Below, piece by piece: positions 9,256 to 16,466 of a stretch of 39,234 bases of DNA. A model generated the notes under the pieces. The model did not search any database, was not told where the DNA came from, and worked only from the letters and a program-made list of their open reading frames with translations. The position numbers were made by a program, and so were the translations under genes. Where the stretch lies: the NCBI GenBank assembly GCA_964584325.1, contig CAZOZP010000031.1, forward strand, positions 1 to 39,234, in the 5' to 3' direction. This stretch comes from CAZOZP01 sp964584325 (GTDB lineage Bacteria; Bacteroidota; Ignavibacteria; Ignavibacteriales; Melioribacteraceae). Position 1 is the first letter of the stretch. Each line of letters opens with the position of its first letter.

Positions 9256-10188
9256 TTATATAAAATTACTTTTCTTTTTAATCCAGACTCCTGATCCTGC
9301 AATTATCCCTGTCCATAAAGTAAAAAATCTGATAAGAAATGTTACTGCAACTGAATTTCCCGCAGCGAATCCCTCTTTCATCAGCAGAACACTCAGAGAA
9401 CCTTCCGTTACACCGGTTCCCCCGGGAAGAAAGGATACAGAACCGGTCAAAACTGAAACCGAATATACAAAAGAAGATTTAATTACTGAAATGTTTTCAT
9501 CTGAAATGTTGATTATTAGAATAAAAAGCAATATTTCTAAAGCCCAGATCAGCAAGCCGAGCAGGGTCATTTCTACCAGACTTCTTCCCTGAATCAGTTT
9601 TTTGTTTTCTAATAGAATTTCCTTAACTGTAGTTGAATATTTCTCTGTAAACCTGAACTTTGCAAGAAATCGGGAAAATACTGATATTGCTTTTCTGCTC
9701 AGAAACATAATCAAAATCAAAAAAATAATTGAAGTGACAATCACAGATACCAAAGATCCTGTTTTTACAATTACAGCCGTGATTGCAACAACAAGAGCCA
9801 AAGCTAAAAGTTCAGTAAGTTTCTCGGCAAAAACTGAAGGAGACGTTTTTGATATGTTGTACCCGAATTGTTTCTTCAGTAGCCAGCATCTGTGAAAATC
9901 GCCTACCTTTCCCGGAGTAAATGCCCATACCATCCCAATCATAAATATTACGCCTGCATCTTTGAACTTAACCGAAAAGCCCAGTAATTTCAAATAATAC
10001 TGCCATCTGAATATTTTTATAATTGTTATTAATGCTGCAACGATAAGCATGGAGAAAATGGCAAACGGATTTAAAAAAGCTGCATAATCTATTGAAGGAA
10101 CGCCGCCAGAAAATATAAATACAGCTATGTATGCTGCTATGCTGAGTACAATTGCTGCAGGAATGTGCTTTTTTATTCCTTCAGACAT
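9256..10188 (-). CDS. UPF0104 / lysylphosphatidylglycerol synthase TM-domain family protein
   Basis: A 310-residue polytopic inner-membrane protein with about eight hydrophobic segments. The family marks are AFTPGKVGDFHRCWLLKKQ in the first half and FLPGGTGVTEGSLSVLLMKEG in the second, both typical of the flippase-like membrane domain of MprF and of the stand-alone UPF0104 proteins. No soluble tRNA-dependent aminoacyl-transferase domain follows, so this is the membrane half only and its substrate is unknown; a role in moving or modifying a lipid is the usual guess. The start lies 2 bases after the Maf stop, and the stop is 13 bases before icd, so it is translated from a shared message. Confidence 0.85.
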   Translation of the reverse strand: MSEGIKKHIPAAIVLSIAAYIAVFIFSGGVPSIDYAAFLNPFAIFSMLIVAALITIIKIFRWQYYLKLLGFSVKFKDAGVIFMIGMVWAFTPGKVGDFHRCWLLKKQFGYNISKTSPSVFAEKLTELLALALVVAITAVIVKTGSLVSVIVTSIIFLILIMFLSRKAISVFSRFLAKFRFTEKYSTTVKEILLENKKLIQGRSLVEMTLLGLLIWALEILLFILIINISDENISVIKSSFVYSVSVLTGSVSFLPGGTGVTEGSLSVLLMKEGFAAGNSVAVTFLIRFFTLWTGIIAGSGVWIKKKSNFI

Positions 10189-10190
10189 AA

Positions 10191-10769
10191 TTACAAAGCA
10201 GATTTTATTGAAGAATATACCTTTGCAAGCGGTAAGCCTACTACGTTATAATAACATCCTTCTATCCTGCTTACGAAAACAGCTCCGAAATCATCCTGAA
10301 TTCCGTAAGCACCGGCTTTGTCCATTGGACTTCCGCCATTAATGTAATCAATAATCTCTTCATTATCCAGATTTCGGAATGTAACTAATGTTTCTTCGAA
10401 ATCAATGATTTTTGTTCCGTTTGATGAATTAGTTATACAGAACCCAGTAACTACTTTATGAGTATTGCCGCTTAATTCTCTTAAATAATTAAATGCTTCT
10501 GATTCGTCTGATGGTTTCCCCAGAATTTTATCTCCCAAGGCAACAAGAGTATCAGCTGTAAGGATAATTGAGTTAGGTCTTAAGAGCAAAGCTTCCTGCA
10601 TTTTTACTTCTGCCAGTCTAAGTGCTGCCTCAATGGGAGTCTCTCCGTTCAGGATAGATTCGTCTGTATCAACTGAAAATGTTTGAAATTGAAAATTGAG
10701 AAGTTCAAGGAGTTTTTTTCTTCGTGGTGATTGTGATGCAAGAAAAAACGGAACGGGAAACTTAAGCAT
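10191..10769 (-). CDS. maf: Maf-family nucleoside triphosphate pyrophosphatase
   Basis: A 192-residue cytoplasmic enzyme of the Maf/YhdE family, which hydrolyses non-canonical or excess nucleotides (dTTP, UTP or methylated pyrimidine NTPs) to monophosphates. The diagnostic start FFLASQSPRRKKLLELL is present, then TADTLVALGDKILGKP with the catalytic Asp, and DKAGAYGIQDDFGAVFV and IEGCYYNVVGLP near the C-terminus. The KAGAYGIQ form fits the dTTP/UTP subgroup. The length is normal. It lies 4 bases after the fibronectin-like gene and 2 bases before the UPF0104 gene. Confidence 0.93.
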   Translation of the reverse strand: MLKFPVPFFLASQSPRRKKLLELLNFQFQTFSVDTDESILNGETPIEAALRLAEVKMQEALLLRPNSIILTADTLVALGDKILGKPSDESEAFNYLRELSGNTHKVVTGFCITNSSNGTKIIDFEETLVTFRNLDNEEIIDYINGGSPMDKAGAYGIQDDFGAVFVSRIEGCYYNVVGLPLAKVYSSIKSAL

Positions 10770-10773
10770 AAAA

Positions 10774-11172
10774 TCAGCGGAACAGAGACTTAATGCTGCC
10801 CCACGTCCTCTTAACGCTTGAAACTTGATGGCTCACATTAACTTCTGCAGAATAAGTGTAACTGTTATCGCTGTCTAACAGCTTAATTCTGTAAACATAG
10901 ATTGCACCGTCGTTCTTGTATGCGGTATAATCCATAAATTCGTAGTAGTTTTTGTTTTCTGCGGGAATTCTTCCGATTTCAGTATAGTCACCATTTAATG
11001 GTTTTCGCTCTATGCAGTAATTCTTGAGGTTGGTTTCGGAATTAACGTTCCAGGAAACTTTTACAACACCTTCATCGCTTTTAGCTGATACATTCATAAT
11101 AGAAGCACCCGCAAATACAAGTGCTGAAATTAGAATTATTATTACTGCTGATATTTTTAGTCTTGAAATCAT
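10774..11172 (-). CDS. Small exported fibronectin type III-like protein
   Basis: 132 residues: a hydrophobic N-terminal signal or anchor (ISAVIIILISALVFAGASI), then one domain of about 85 residues. That domain has the strand pattern of a fibronectin type III fold: VKVSWNVNSETNLKNYCIERK, a central DYT/Y cluster and YVYRIKLLDSDNSYTYSAEV. The tail is short and basic. The N-terminus predicts a periplasmic or surface location. Similar single-domain proteins occur widely in FCB genomes as hypothetical proteins; no binding partner can be named. It is the first gene of a tight run with maf, the UPF0104 gene and icd, 40 bases after the MATE gene. Confidence 0.65.
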   Translation of the reverse strand: MISRLKISAVIIILISALVFAGASIMNVSAKSDEGVVKVSWNVNSETNLKNYCIERKPLNGDYTEIGRIPAENKNYYEFMDYTAYKNDGAIYVYRIKLLDSDNSYTYSAEVNVSHQVSSVKRTWGSIKSLFR

Positions 11173-11212
11173 AGTGCTAATATATCTCTTTGAAAAGATA
11201 ATATCAAATATT

Positions 11213-12577
11213 TTATGCTTTTTTTATAAATATTTTTTCTGTACGCCAGTTACCGTATCTGAACAGAATAAACATAATTAAAGAATAAAAGAAAACATAT
11301 ATCGGGAGAGCAGCCCATGTCCAGATTATGCTGTTATTATAATAAACACCAATGAAATATGCCGCGGGTAAAAATATACCCCAGTTTGCTATCAGCTCAG
11401 CAAGCATAACCTTTACCGTCTTTCCTGCTGTTTGAATACCGAAAGAAAACACAACGCCGAACGCATATAATATTTGTCCCGCTCCTGCAATTTTAAGCAG
11501 CGGAACAGCATTATTAATTATATTTCTGTCTGTTGTGATAAGAAGCAGCACCTGTGAAGGAACAAAATAAAAAAGCAGAAAAATGAACAATGTATATATA
11601 AGAGCAAGAAATGACGTCTGATACCCGTAATAGAGTGCTAGCTTTATCTTCCCTTTGCCCAGCTCTTGGCCCATTAAAGTCTGAGCCGTAATTCCGAATG
11701 CGTAACAAGGAAGAATTGAAAGGAACAAGGCAGAAACAACCGCCTGACTTGCAGCCATCTCAGGTGTACCGATTAATCCGGTAATTGCAATGAATATTAA
11801 AAAACCTACGAGAATAAAAATATTTTGAAAGGAAACCGGCAATGCAATTTTAATAATATTGTTTAAAATCGGAAACTCTAATTTGATATTTTTGAACAGC
11901 GAATATTTCTTTCCATAAATCCCTGTAGATACAATCAGGATATAATAAACCATATCGATAAATGTTGCAAGCGTTGACCCCAATCCGGCTCCGGCAAGAC
12001 CCATTTCAGGGAAACCGAACGAACCGTAAATGAAAATATAATTGAAAATGATGTTCAGCAGATTTACTATAATGCCGGAGAACATATAGATTTTTGTTTT
12101 GCCGATACCGAAAAAAAATCCTCTGAAAGCAACTGTTACCATAAAGAACGGAATTCCCATAAATCGGTAAAAAAGATATTCGCCGGCTAACTGTCCGACC
12201 ACATAATCCTTTGAAAAGAATTGAGCAATATGTGATGAAGCTGTGATAAGAATCACAGAAACAATAAGTCCTATAAAAAAGAATGATATTACCGATGTTT
12301 TAAGAACCACTCCACAGAATTCAATCTCCCGACATCCATAGTTTCTTGCTATCAAAACCTGAGTTCCCGTAGCCAGACTGGAGAAAAAGCTCACCAATGC
12401 CCAAGTAGCCAAAACACCGATTCCCATTGCCGCAAGGGAATATTCCGGATTAGCGGTACGTCCTACCATAGCCGCATCCACAAGAGAAACTATCATCTGA
12501 GTGGAAAACCCGGCTATAAGCGGCACAGCTATTTTTAAAATATACTTGAATTCGGTTATTTGAAATGATATATTCAA
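11213..12577 (-). CDS. MATE family efflux transporter
   Basis: A 454-residue inner-membrane exporter with about twelve hydrophobic helices in two similar halves. The MATE core is visible early: IAVPLIAGFSTQMIVSLVDAAMVGR and AAMGIGVLATWALVSFF, later QNIFILVGFLIFIAITGLIG and AGQILYAFGVVFSFGIQTAGK. Transporters of this family extrude cationic compounds or metabolites with Na+ or H+; the substrate is unknown. The reading frame can only start at the TTG at 12577 or a codon close to it: an in-frame stop lies just upstream, and the next ATG would remove part of helix 1. No clear ribosome binding site precedes it. The gene diverges from the HTH regulator at 12656, which might control it. Confidence 0.92.
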   Translation of the reverse strand: MNISFQITEFKYILKIAVPLIAGFSTQMIVSLVDAAMVGRTANPEYSLAAMGIGVLATWALVSFFSSLATGTQVLIARNYGCREIEFCGVVLKTSVISFFFIGLIVSVILITASSHIAQFFSKDYVVGQLAGEYLFYRFMGIPFFMVTVAFRGFFFGIGKTKIYMFSGIIVNLLNIIFNYIFIYGSFGFPEMGLAGAGLGSTLATFIDMVYYILIVSTGIYGKKYSLFKNIKLEFPILNNIIKIALPVSFQNIFILVGFLIFIAITGLIGTPEMAASQAVVSALFLSILPCYAFGITAQTLMGQELGKGKIKLALYYGYQTSFLALIYTLFIFLLFYFVPSQVLLLITTDRNIINNAVPLLKIAGAGQILYAFGVVFSFGIQTAGKTVKVMLAELIANWGIFLPAAYFIGVYYNNSIIWTWAALPIYVFFYSLIMFILFRYGNWRTEKIFIKKA

Positions 12578-12655
12578 TTTAATAAACTATTTGATTAATT
12601 TAATTCTTAAAATATTAACTTTTATCGTAACTTTCTAATTTAAAATGGATTATTT

Positions 12656-13207
12656 ATGGCTCCGGGCAAACGCGAAGAAATCATTGAACTTATTAAAACT
12701 CTTGGAATTAAAGTCTCATGGCTTTCAAAGGAAATCGGACTTAAAGAATACACGCTGGAATACCTTCTGTATAACAGTCCGAAATTTGACGAAGATTTAT
12801 ATTCCAGACTCATTGAAATAATAGAAAACTACCAGTTTGAACTTGATTTTAAGGATAAAACCACTGACGACACACCTGATCTTTTCGATGACAATGCAAT
12901 AACAGGAAGAATTGGCGAAAGGATAAGAATCTTTGCCAAAAGAAAATTCGGCACTTCAAGAAAACTTGCCGAAATGATGAATATGTCGCCTCAACAACTT
13001 CAGCAATATATAAGCGGAAAGCGTGAACCCGGAACTAAAATATTAATCAAGCTTCTCAAACTCGGATGCGACCTTAACTGGCTTCTTGGGAGTCCGGAGC
13101 TTCTGGAAAATATGATTGATTATAATCCGGAAACAGATTTCCGCAAATATCAGAAAGCCTTTTCGGAAATTCAGGAAATATTCAGGAAATATTCATTAAC
13201 TAAATAA
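12656..13207 (+). CDS. Tandem helix-turn-helix (XRE-like) regulator
   Basis: A 183-residue protein. The second half contains a clear XRE/Cro-type HTH: RIGERIRIFAKRKFGTSRKLAEMMNMSPQQLQQYISGKREPGTKIL, about residues 80-130, followed by a short helical tail. Residues 5-60 look like a more divergent HTH of the same kind (IKVSWLSKEIGLKEYTLEYLLY). Such short tandem-HTH proteins bind DNA as local regulators. The gene is divergent from the MATE exporter with 78 bases between the starts, so autoregulation or control of the exporter is plausible but unproven. The gene has no ligand-binding domain. Confidence 0.78.
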   Translation: MAPGKREEIIELIKTLGIKVSWLSKEIGLKEYTLEYLLYNSPKFDEDLYSRLIEIIENYQFELDFKDKTTDDTPDLFDDNAITGRIGERIRIFAKRKFGTSRKLAEMMNMSPQQLQQYISGKREPGTKILIKLLKLGCDLNWLLGSPELLENMIDYNPETDFRKYQKAFSEIQEIFRKYSLTK

Positions 13208-13243
13208 ATCCGGAATCTTCAGTTTCTCGATTTTAAATTAAAG

Positions 13244-13260
13244 ACATAGATAATCTATGT
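13244..13260. promoter_or_regulatory. 17-bp inverted repeat downstream of the HTH gene
   Basis: ACATAGAT at 13244-13251 is the exact reverse complement of ATCTATGT at 13253-13260, with one base between. A weaker hairpin follows (TATGTT 13271-13276 with AACATA 13282-13287). It could be an operator or part of the 3' end of the HTH transcript. There is no U-tract directly after it, so a simple terminator is less likely. Confidence 0.4.
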
Positions 13261-13331
13261 GCTGTCAGACTATGTTTTTCCAACATAAGTGCAGTTGTTA
13301 TTCTTCTTTTTAACATAACACTTATTGCTTT

Positions 13332-13347
13332 ATGAGAATATTCTCAT
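13332..13347. promoter_or_regulatory. Perfect 16-bp palindrome, Fur-like operator candidate
   Basis: ATGAGAATATTCTCAT at 13332-13347 is its own reverse complement. The half site TGAGAAT resembles that of Fur boxes (7-1-7, TGAtAATnATtaTCA), but here the centre base is missing (7-0-7). It lies 38 bases upstream of the radical-SAM remnant and 166 bases upstream of the thioesterase gene, in a 306-base stretch without an intact gene. A metalloregulator operator is an inference. Confidence 0.45.
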
Positions 13348-13384
13348 TATTTTTGTTATAACTTATACTATTTACAACAGAATA

Positions 13385-13495
13385 ATGATTACATTCGGCC
13401 CTGTACCTTCTCGTCGTCTTGGACGTTCCTTGGGAATAAACAATATTCCTCCTAAAAAATTAAAACAATCCATAAAAATCATAATTGTCTCTTAA
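13385..13495 (+). pseudogene. N-terminal remnant of a COG0731-type radical SAM gene
   Basis: A 36-codon frame begins MITFGPVPSRRLGRSLGINN and continues IPPK before turning into unrelated sequence and stopping. GPVPSRRLGRSLGIN(N)IPPK is the highly conserved opening of a radical SAM family in which it is followed at once by the CxxxCxxC cluster. Here the homology ends exactly before the first cysteine, and no cysteine motif follows in any frame before the thioesterase start at 13514. So the catalytic body has been deleted and this piece cannot be an enzyme. In related genomes such genes often neighbour DUF134 and NifX-like genes (recalled from general knowledge), which fits the operon beginning at 14010. 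A functional short peptide is the less likely alternative. Confidence 0.75.
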
Positions 13496-13513
13496 ATCAA
13501 GGATTTATTATTA

Positions 13514-13951
13514 ATGGAAAAATGTAAAAACAACCTATCAGATATAACTACGGAAAATAGCAGCTTCACTGAAATGATTTTTCGGGTAAATACTTACGAT
13601 ATTGACGTGGCAGGTCATTTAAATAACATTGTATATATAAGATGGCTTGAAGACCTTCGAATCAAGCACTTTTCAAAATTGTGCGATCTGAAAAAACTGC
13701 TTGCAAATAATTATTATCTTTTCGTTGTTTCCTCCGAAATGAAGTATAAACTACAGATAAAACTATTTGATAAACCGGTTGGATGTGTTTCGATTGAACG
13801 AACATCCCACGGAATAATCGATTTCAAGTATGAAATAAAAGTTGAAGGACAAACTGCATTTACTGCAATGCAGAGATGCACATTAGTGAATCTTGACAAC
13901 AATAAAATGTATTCCGGAAATCTTGACAGTTTTATCAGCAAATTGAAATAA
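13514..13951 (+). CDS. Hotdog-fold acyl-CoA thioesterase
   Basis: A 145-residue cytoplasmic protein of the 4-hydroxybenzoyl-CoA thioesterase/YbgC group, which hydrolyses acyl-CoA thioesters. The diagnostic segment is VNTYDIDVAGHLNNIVYIRWLEDLR, with the catalytic Asp of YxDxDxxGHxNN (here Asp in DIDVAGH) and the helix that follows it. The core KLQIKLFDKPVGCVSIERTSHGIIDFKYEI matches the second half of the hotdog sheet. Length is as expected. A terminator-like hairpin follows the stop, so it is probably its own transcription unit rather than part of the next operon. The acyl substrate cannot be told. Confidence 0.9.
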   Translation: MEKCKNNLSDITTENSSFTEMIFRVNTYDIDVAGHLNNIVYIRWLEDLRIKHFSKLCDLKKLLANNYYLFVVSSEMKYKLQIKLFDKPVGCVSIERTSHGIIDFKYEIKVEGQTAFTAMQRCTLVNLDNNKMYSGNLDSFISKLK

Positions 13952-13952
13952 G

Positions 13953-13985
13953 GAAAATTCTTCAAGTTATATGAATTTTCTTTTT
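13953..13985 (+). terminator. Rho-independent terminator after the thioesterase
   Basis: GAAAATTC (13953-13960) and GAATTTTC (13973-13980) form an 8-bp stem with a 12-base loop, followed by TTTTTAT. It begins one base after the thioesterase stop. The stem is A/T-rich but perfect, and the U-tract is in place. Confidence 0.65.
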
Positions 13986-14009
13986 ATATATAATTATTAC
14001 AGATGAATT

Positions 14010-14429
14010 ATGGCAAGAAAAAGAATATTTCGCAAAATAGTGACTCCTCCGGCTTTTAAGGGCTTTAAACCTTATGGTTGCAGTTGTACAAATAAAGAAA
14101 GCATTCACCTTCTGTATGAAGAATATGAAGCTATTAAACTCGCTGATTATGATTTAATGAATCATTCAGAAGCAGGAAAGCTTATGGGCGTTTCGCGTGC
14201 AACATTCGCGCGGATTTACGAAAGTGCCAGACGGAAAATTGCCACGGCATTTGCAGAAACAAGAGAAATAATTTCTGTGTTCGGACAAGCCGTTTTGGAA
14301 AACGGCTGGCTATTCTGTAAGGATTGCAATTCGCATTTTACTAACCCGTTTAATCAAGATAAAATTAAATGTCCGGTTTGCGGTTCCGAAAATTTAATCT
14401 CATCTGATAATATATTGGAGTTGAAATGA
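14010..14429 (+). CDS. DUF134 family DNA-binding protein with zinc ribbon
   Basis: 139 residues. The opening RKRIFRKIVTPPAFKGFKPYG is the DUF134 signature. It is followed by LLYEEYEAIKLADYDLMNHSEAGKLMGVSRATFARIYESARRKIA, a sigma-70 region 4-like helix-turn-helix. The C-terminus adds a four-cysteine zinc ribbon (CKDC...CPVC, about residues 109-130). DUF134 proteins are presumed DNA-binding regulators in anaerobic bacteria and archaea and are commonly coupled to MTH1175/NifX-like genes, as here: the stop overlaps the next start by 4 bases. It probably regulates this operon. No ligand is known. Confidence 0.9.
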   Translation: MARKRIFRKIVTPPAFKGFKPYGCSCTNKESIHLLYEEYEAIKLADYDLMNHSEAGKLMGVSRATFARIYESARRKIATAFAETREIISVFGQAVLENGWLFCKDCNSHFTNPFNQDKIKCPVCGSENLISSDNILELK

Positions 14430-14785
14430 AAACTGCAATTTCATCTCAAAATAATTTGATTGATTCCGGATTTGAAAGAAGATTCGGAAGAGCCGGCTGG
14501 TTTTGTGTTTTCGATGATATAAACGGAAACACTGAATTTATTAAAAACACAAACTCCGAGTTAAAAGAAAATGCGGGGATAAAAACTGCAGAAACTTTAA
14601 TTAACATTGGTGTGCAAAGAATCATCTCCGGCCATTTCGGAATTAATGCCAAAGAGTTACTTATGTCTTCCGGAATTCAATTAGTTATTCTTTCTGATGA
14701 TTTTTGTCGGGTGGATGAAATTATTGCAAAACTCAAGGCAAATACTATTTCTGATTCTCAGCAAAAAAACCTAAGGACACAATGA
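14426..14785 (+). CDS. NifX/orange-protein-like dinitrogenase cofactor-binding domain protein
   Basis: A 119-residue single-domain protein of the NifB/NifX/VnfX clade (MTH1175-like): MKTAISSQNNLIDSGFERRFGRAGWFCVFDD at the start, then NAGIKTAETLINIGVQRIISGHFGINAKELLMSSGIQ. Family members bind metal-sulfur clusters; the Desulfovibrio orange protein binds a Mo-Cu-S cluster. No nif structural genes are in the window, so nitrogen fixation is not implied. It sits in an overlapping gene chain with DUF134 (upstream) and DUF89 (downstream, ATGA overlap), which argues that these act together. Confidence 0.9.
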   Translation: MKTAISSQNNLIDSGFERRFGRAGWFCVFDDINGNTEFIKNTNSELKENAGIKTAETLINIGVQRIISGHFGINAKELLMSSGIQLVILSDDFCRVDEIIAKLKANTISDSQQKNLRTQ

Positions 14786-15651
14786 TGAAACATGAATGTT
14801 ATGCATGTCACTTAAATACAGTAAATAAATTAGCCGATAAATTTAGTCTAAATTCAACTGATAAGGAATTCCTTTTTGCAGAAGCCAAAATTCTGCTTGA
14901 TGAAAAACAAGGGACTGATAATCCTCTTCTTGCTGCTCATATGCATAGACTTCTCAGAAATAAACTGAATAATCCGGACCCTTACTCAGATGAAAAGAAG
15001 CTTTCTAACAAAATTCTTTTGAGCGAATACCATAAGTGGAAAACATTTACAGAAAACAGCCCGGATCCATTTGCATCAGCCGTTAAACTGTCGATTGCAG
15101 GAAATGTAATTGATTACGGGGCGCATGCGGTTAAGAACGATATTTCTGCTCTGATTGAAGAAACTCTGAACAAAGAGCCTGTAATAAATGAAACAGCCCT
15201 GCTTCGTGAAGAAATCCGGAATTCAGAATCAATATTATTTCTTGGAGATAATTCCGGAGAAATTGTTCTCGACAAGATTCTAATCGAAACAATTAATCAT
15301 CCTGACTTAACATATGCCGTACGCGGCACTCCTGTTATAAATGATATAACTATGGAAGATGCACTGCAGACAGGTATGCATAATGCATGCAAAGTAATAT
15401 CAAACGGCAATGATGCTCCATCCACACTGCTTGAGTTTTGTTCGGAAGAGTTTCTTCAGGTATTTAATAACGCCGGTTTGATAATTTCTAAAGGGATGGG
15501 AAATTTTGAAGGACTGATGAATGTAAAAAATAAAAATATCTTTTTCCTTTTTATGGCTAAATGCAATCCCATAGCAGGTATGATGAATGTAAATACCGGA
15601 GATTTAATAGTATCAGGAAACCGTTTTAACCAAAAACATTTCAATAATTAG
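14782..15651 (+). CDS. DUF89 / ARMT1-like metal-dependent phosphatase family protein
   Basis: 289 residues. DUF89 proteins are metal-dependent phosphatases ('damage-control' enzymes) that act on reactive or off-pathway phosphometabolites. The active-site regions are SILFLGDNSGEIVLDKILIE (metal-binding Asp and Asn, about residues 152-171), the TYAVRGTPVINDITMEDA segment, and NNAGLIISKGMGNFEGLM near the C-terminus. The N-terminus has the CxxC (ECYACHLNT) typical of the prokaryotic subfamily. Two ATGs (14782 and 14785) are possible; both overlap or abut the preceding stop. Its link with NifX-like and DUF134 genes suggests a repair or maintenance task in the same pathway; the substrate is unknown. 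Confidence 0.88.
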   Translation: MMKHECYACHLNTVNKLADKFSLNSTDKEFLFAEAKILLDEKQGTDNPLLAAHMHRLLRNKLNNPDPYSDEKKLSNKILLSEYHKWKTFTENSPDPFASAVKLSIAGNVIDYGAHAVKNDISALIEETLNKEPVINETALLREEIRNSESILFLGDNSGEIVLDKILIETINHPDLTYAVRGTPVINDITMEDALQTGMHNACKVISNGNDAPSTLLEFCSEEFLQVFNNAGLIISKGMGNFEGLMNVKNKNIFFLFMAKCNPIAGMMNVNTGDLIVSGNRFNQKHFNN

Positions 15652-15671
15652 TTTGTTCCGAGGAAAACAGT

Positions 15672-16454
15672 ATGAAATTAACTGTACTAGTCGATAACAC
15701 CGCAGGAAACATTTACGGGGCTGAACACGGTTTATCCTATTTCATTGAATATGACGCAATGAAAATTCTATTCGATACCGGTCACAGCCGTTTGTTTCTG
15801 GATAATGCGAAAATGCTGAATCTTGATTTGCATAAAGAGATTGATTTAATTGTCTTAAGCCATGGGCATTGGGATCACGGTGACGGCCTCAAATATATCT
15901 CAAGCAAACCTCTGATAATGCATCCGGGCGGATTTATAAAAAGATACAGAAAACAAGGTACCACAAATATCGGCCTTTCTTTAAGTCGCAAAGAAATAGA
16001 AAATAAGTTTAATCTAAAACTTTATGAATCCCCTTATTTCATAACAGACAAAATTGTTTTTCTTGGTTCTGTTCCTCGTTTAAACCATTTCGAAGCAAAA
16101 ACAACTTCATTCATTGATGAAAACGGGAATGAAGATTTTGTTCCGGACGATTCAGCACTTGCTTTTATTAAAAATAAAGAACTTATAATAATTTCAGGTT
16201 GCTCTCATTCAGGAATCTGCAATATCTGCGAATATGCAAAAAGCGTTACCGGAATAAATAATATTCTGGCAATTATTGGCGGATTTCATCTAAAACGCAT
16301 TGACTCTCAAACTCGTAAAACAATCGAATATATAAAAAATGAGAATACGGCAACAGTAATTCCGTCACATTGTACTGAACTGCCTGCTTTAGCCGCATTC
16401 CATTTTGAGTTTCAAAGTCGTCACTTAAAAACCGGTAATATCATAAACTTATAA
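15672..16454 (+). CDS. Metallo-beta-lactamase fold hydrolase (COG1237-like)
   Basis: A 260-residue hydrolase with the metal motif HGHWDHGDGL (HxHxDH, about residues 64-73). Further marks are DTGHSRLFLDNA, IIISGCSHSGICNI, GGFHLKRI and VIPSHCTE. This arrangement (GCSHSG, then GGFH, then PxHCT) is that of the COG1237 branch that includes proteins annotated as 7,8-dihydropterin-6-methyl-4-(beta-D-ribofuranosyl)aminobenzene-5'-phosphate synthase-like. In bacteria the true substrate of most members is unknown, and the methanogen annotation should not be transferred. It lies 20 bases after the DUF89 gene and 12 bases before the flavoprotein gene, so it belongs to the same operon. Confidence 0.9.
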   Translation: MKLTVLVDNTAGNIYGAEHGLSYFIEYDAMKILFDTGHSRLFLDNAKMLNLDLHKEIDLIVLSHGHWDHGDGLKYISSKPLIMHPGGFIKRYRKQGTTNIGLSLSRKEIENKFNLKLYESPYFITDKIVFLGSVPRLNHFEAKTTSFIDENGNEDFVPDDSALAFIKNKELIIISGCSHSGICNICEYAKSVTGINNILAIIGGFHLKRIDSQTRKTIEYIKNENTATVIPSHCTELPALAAFHFEFQSRHLKTGNIINL

Positions 16455-16466
16455 CAAGGGAAAGAG

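Noticed and set aside
9243..9302. Longer N-terminus for isocitrate dehydrogenase
   Set aside because: It overlaps the UPF0104 coding end, has no homologous counterpart, and the ATG at 9242 has a ribosome site and gives the exact family length.
14426..14785. NifX-like protein as evidence for nitrogen fixation
   Set aside because: No nifHDK, nifB or nifEN in the window; MTH1175-like proteins are common in non-fixers.
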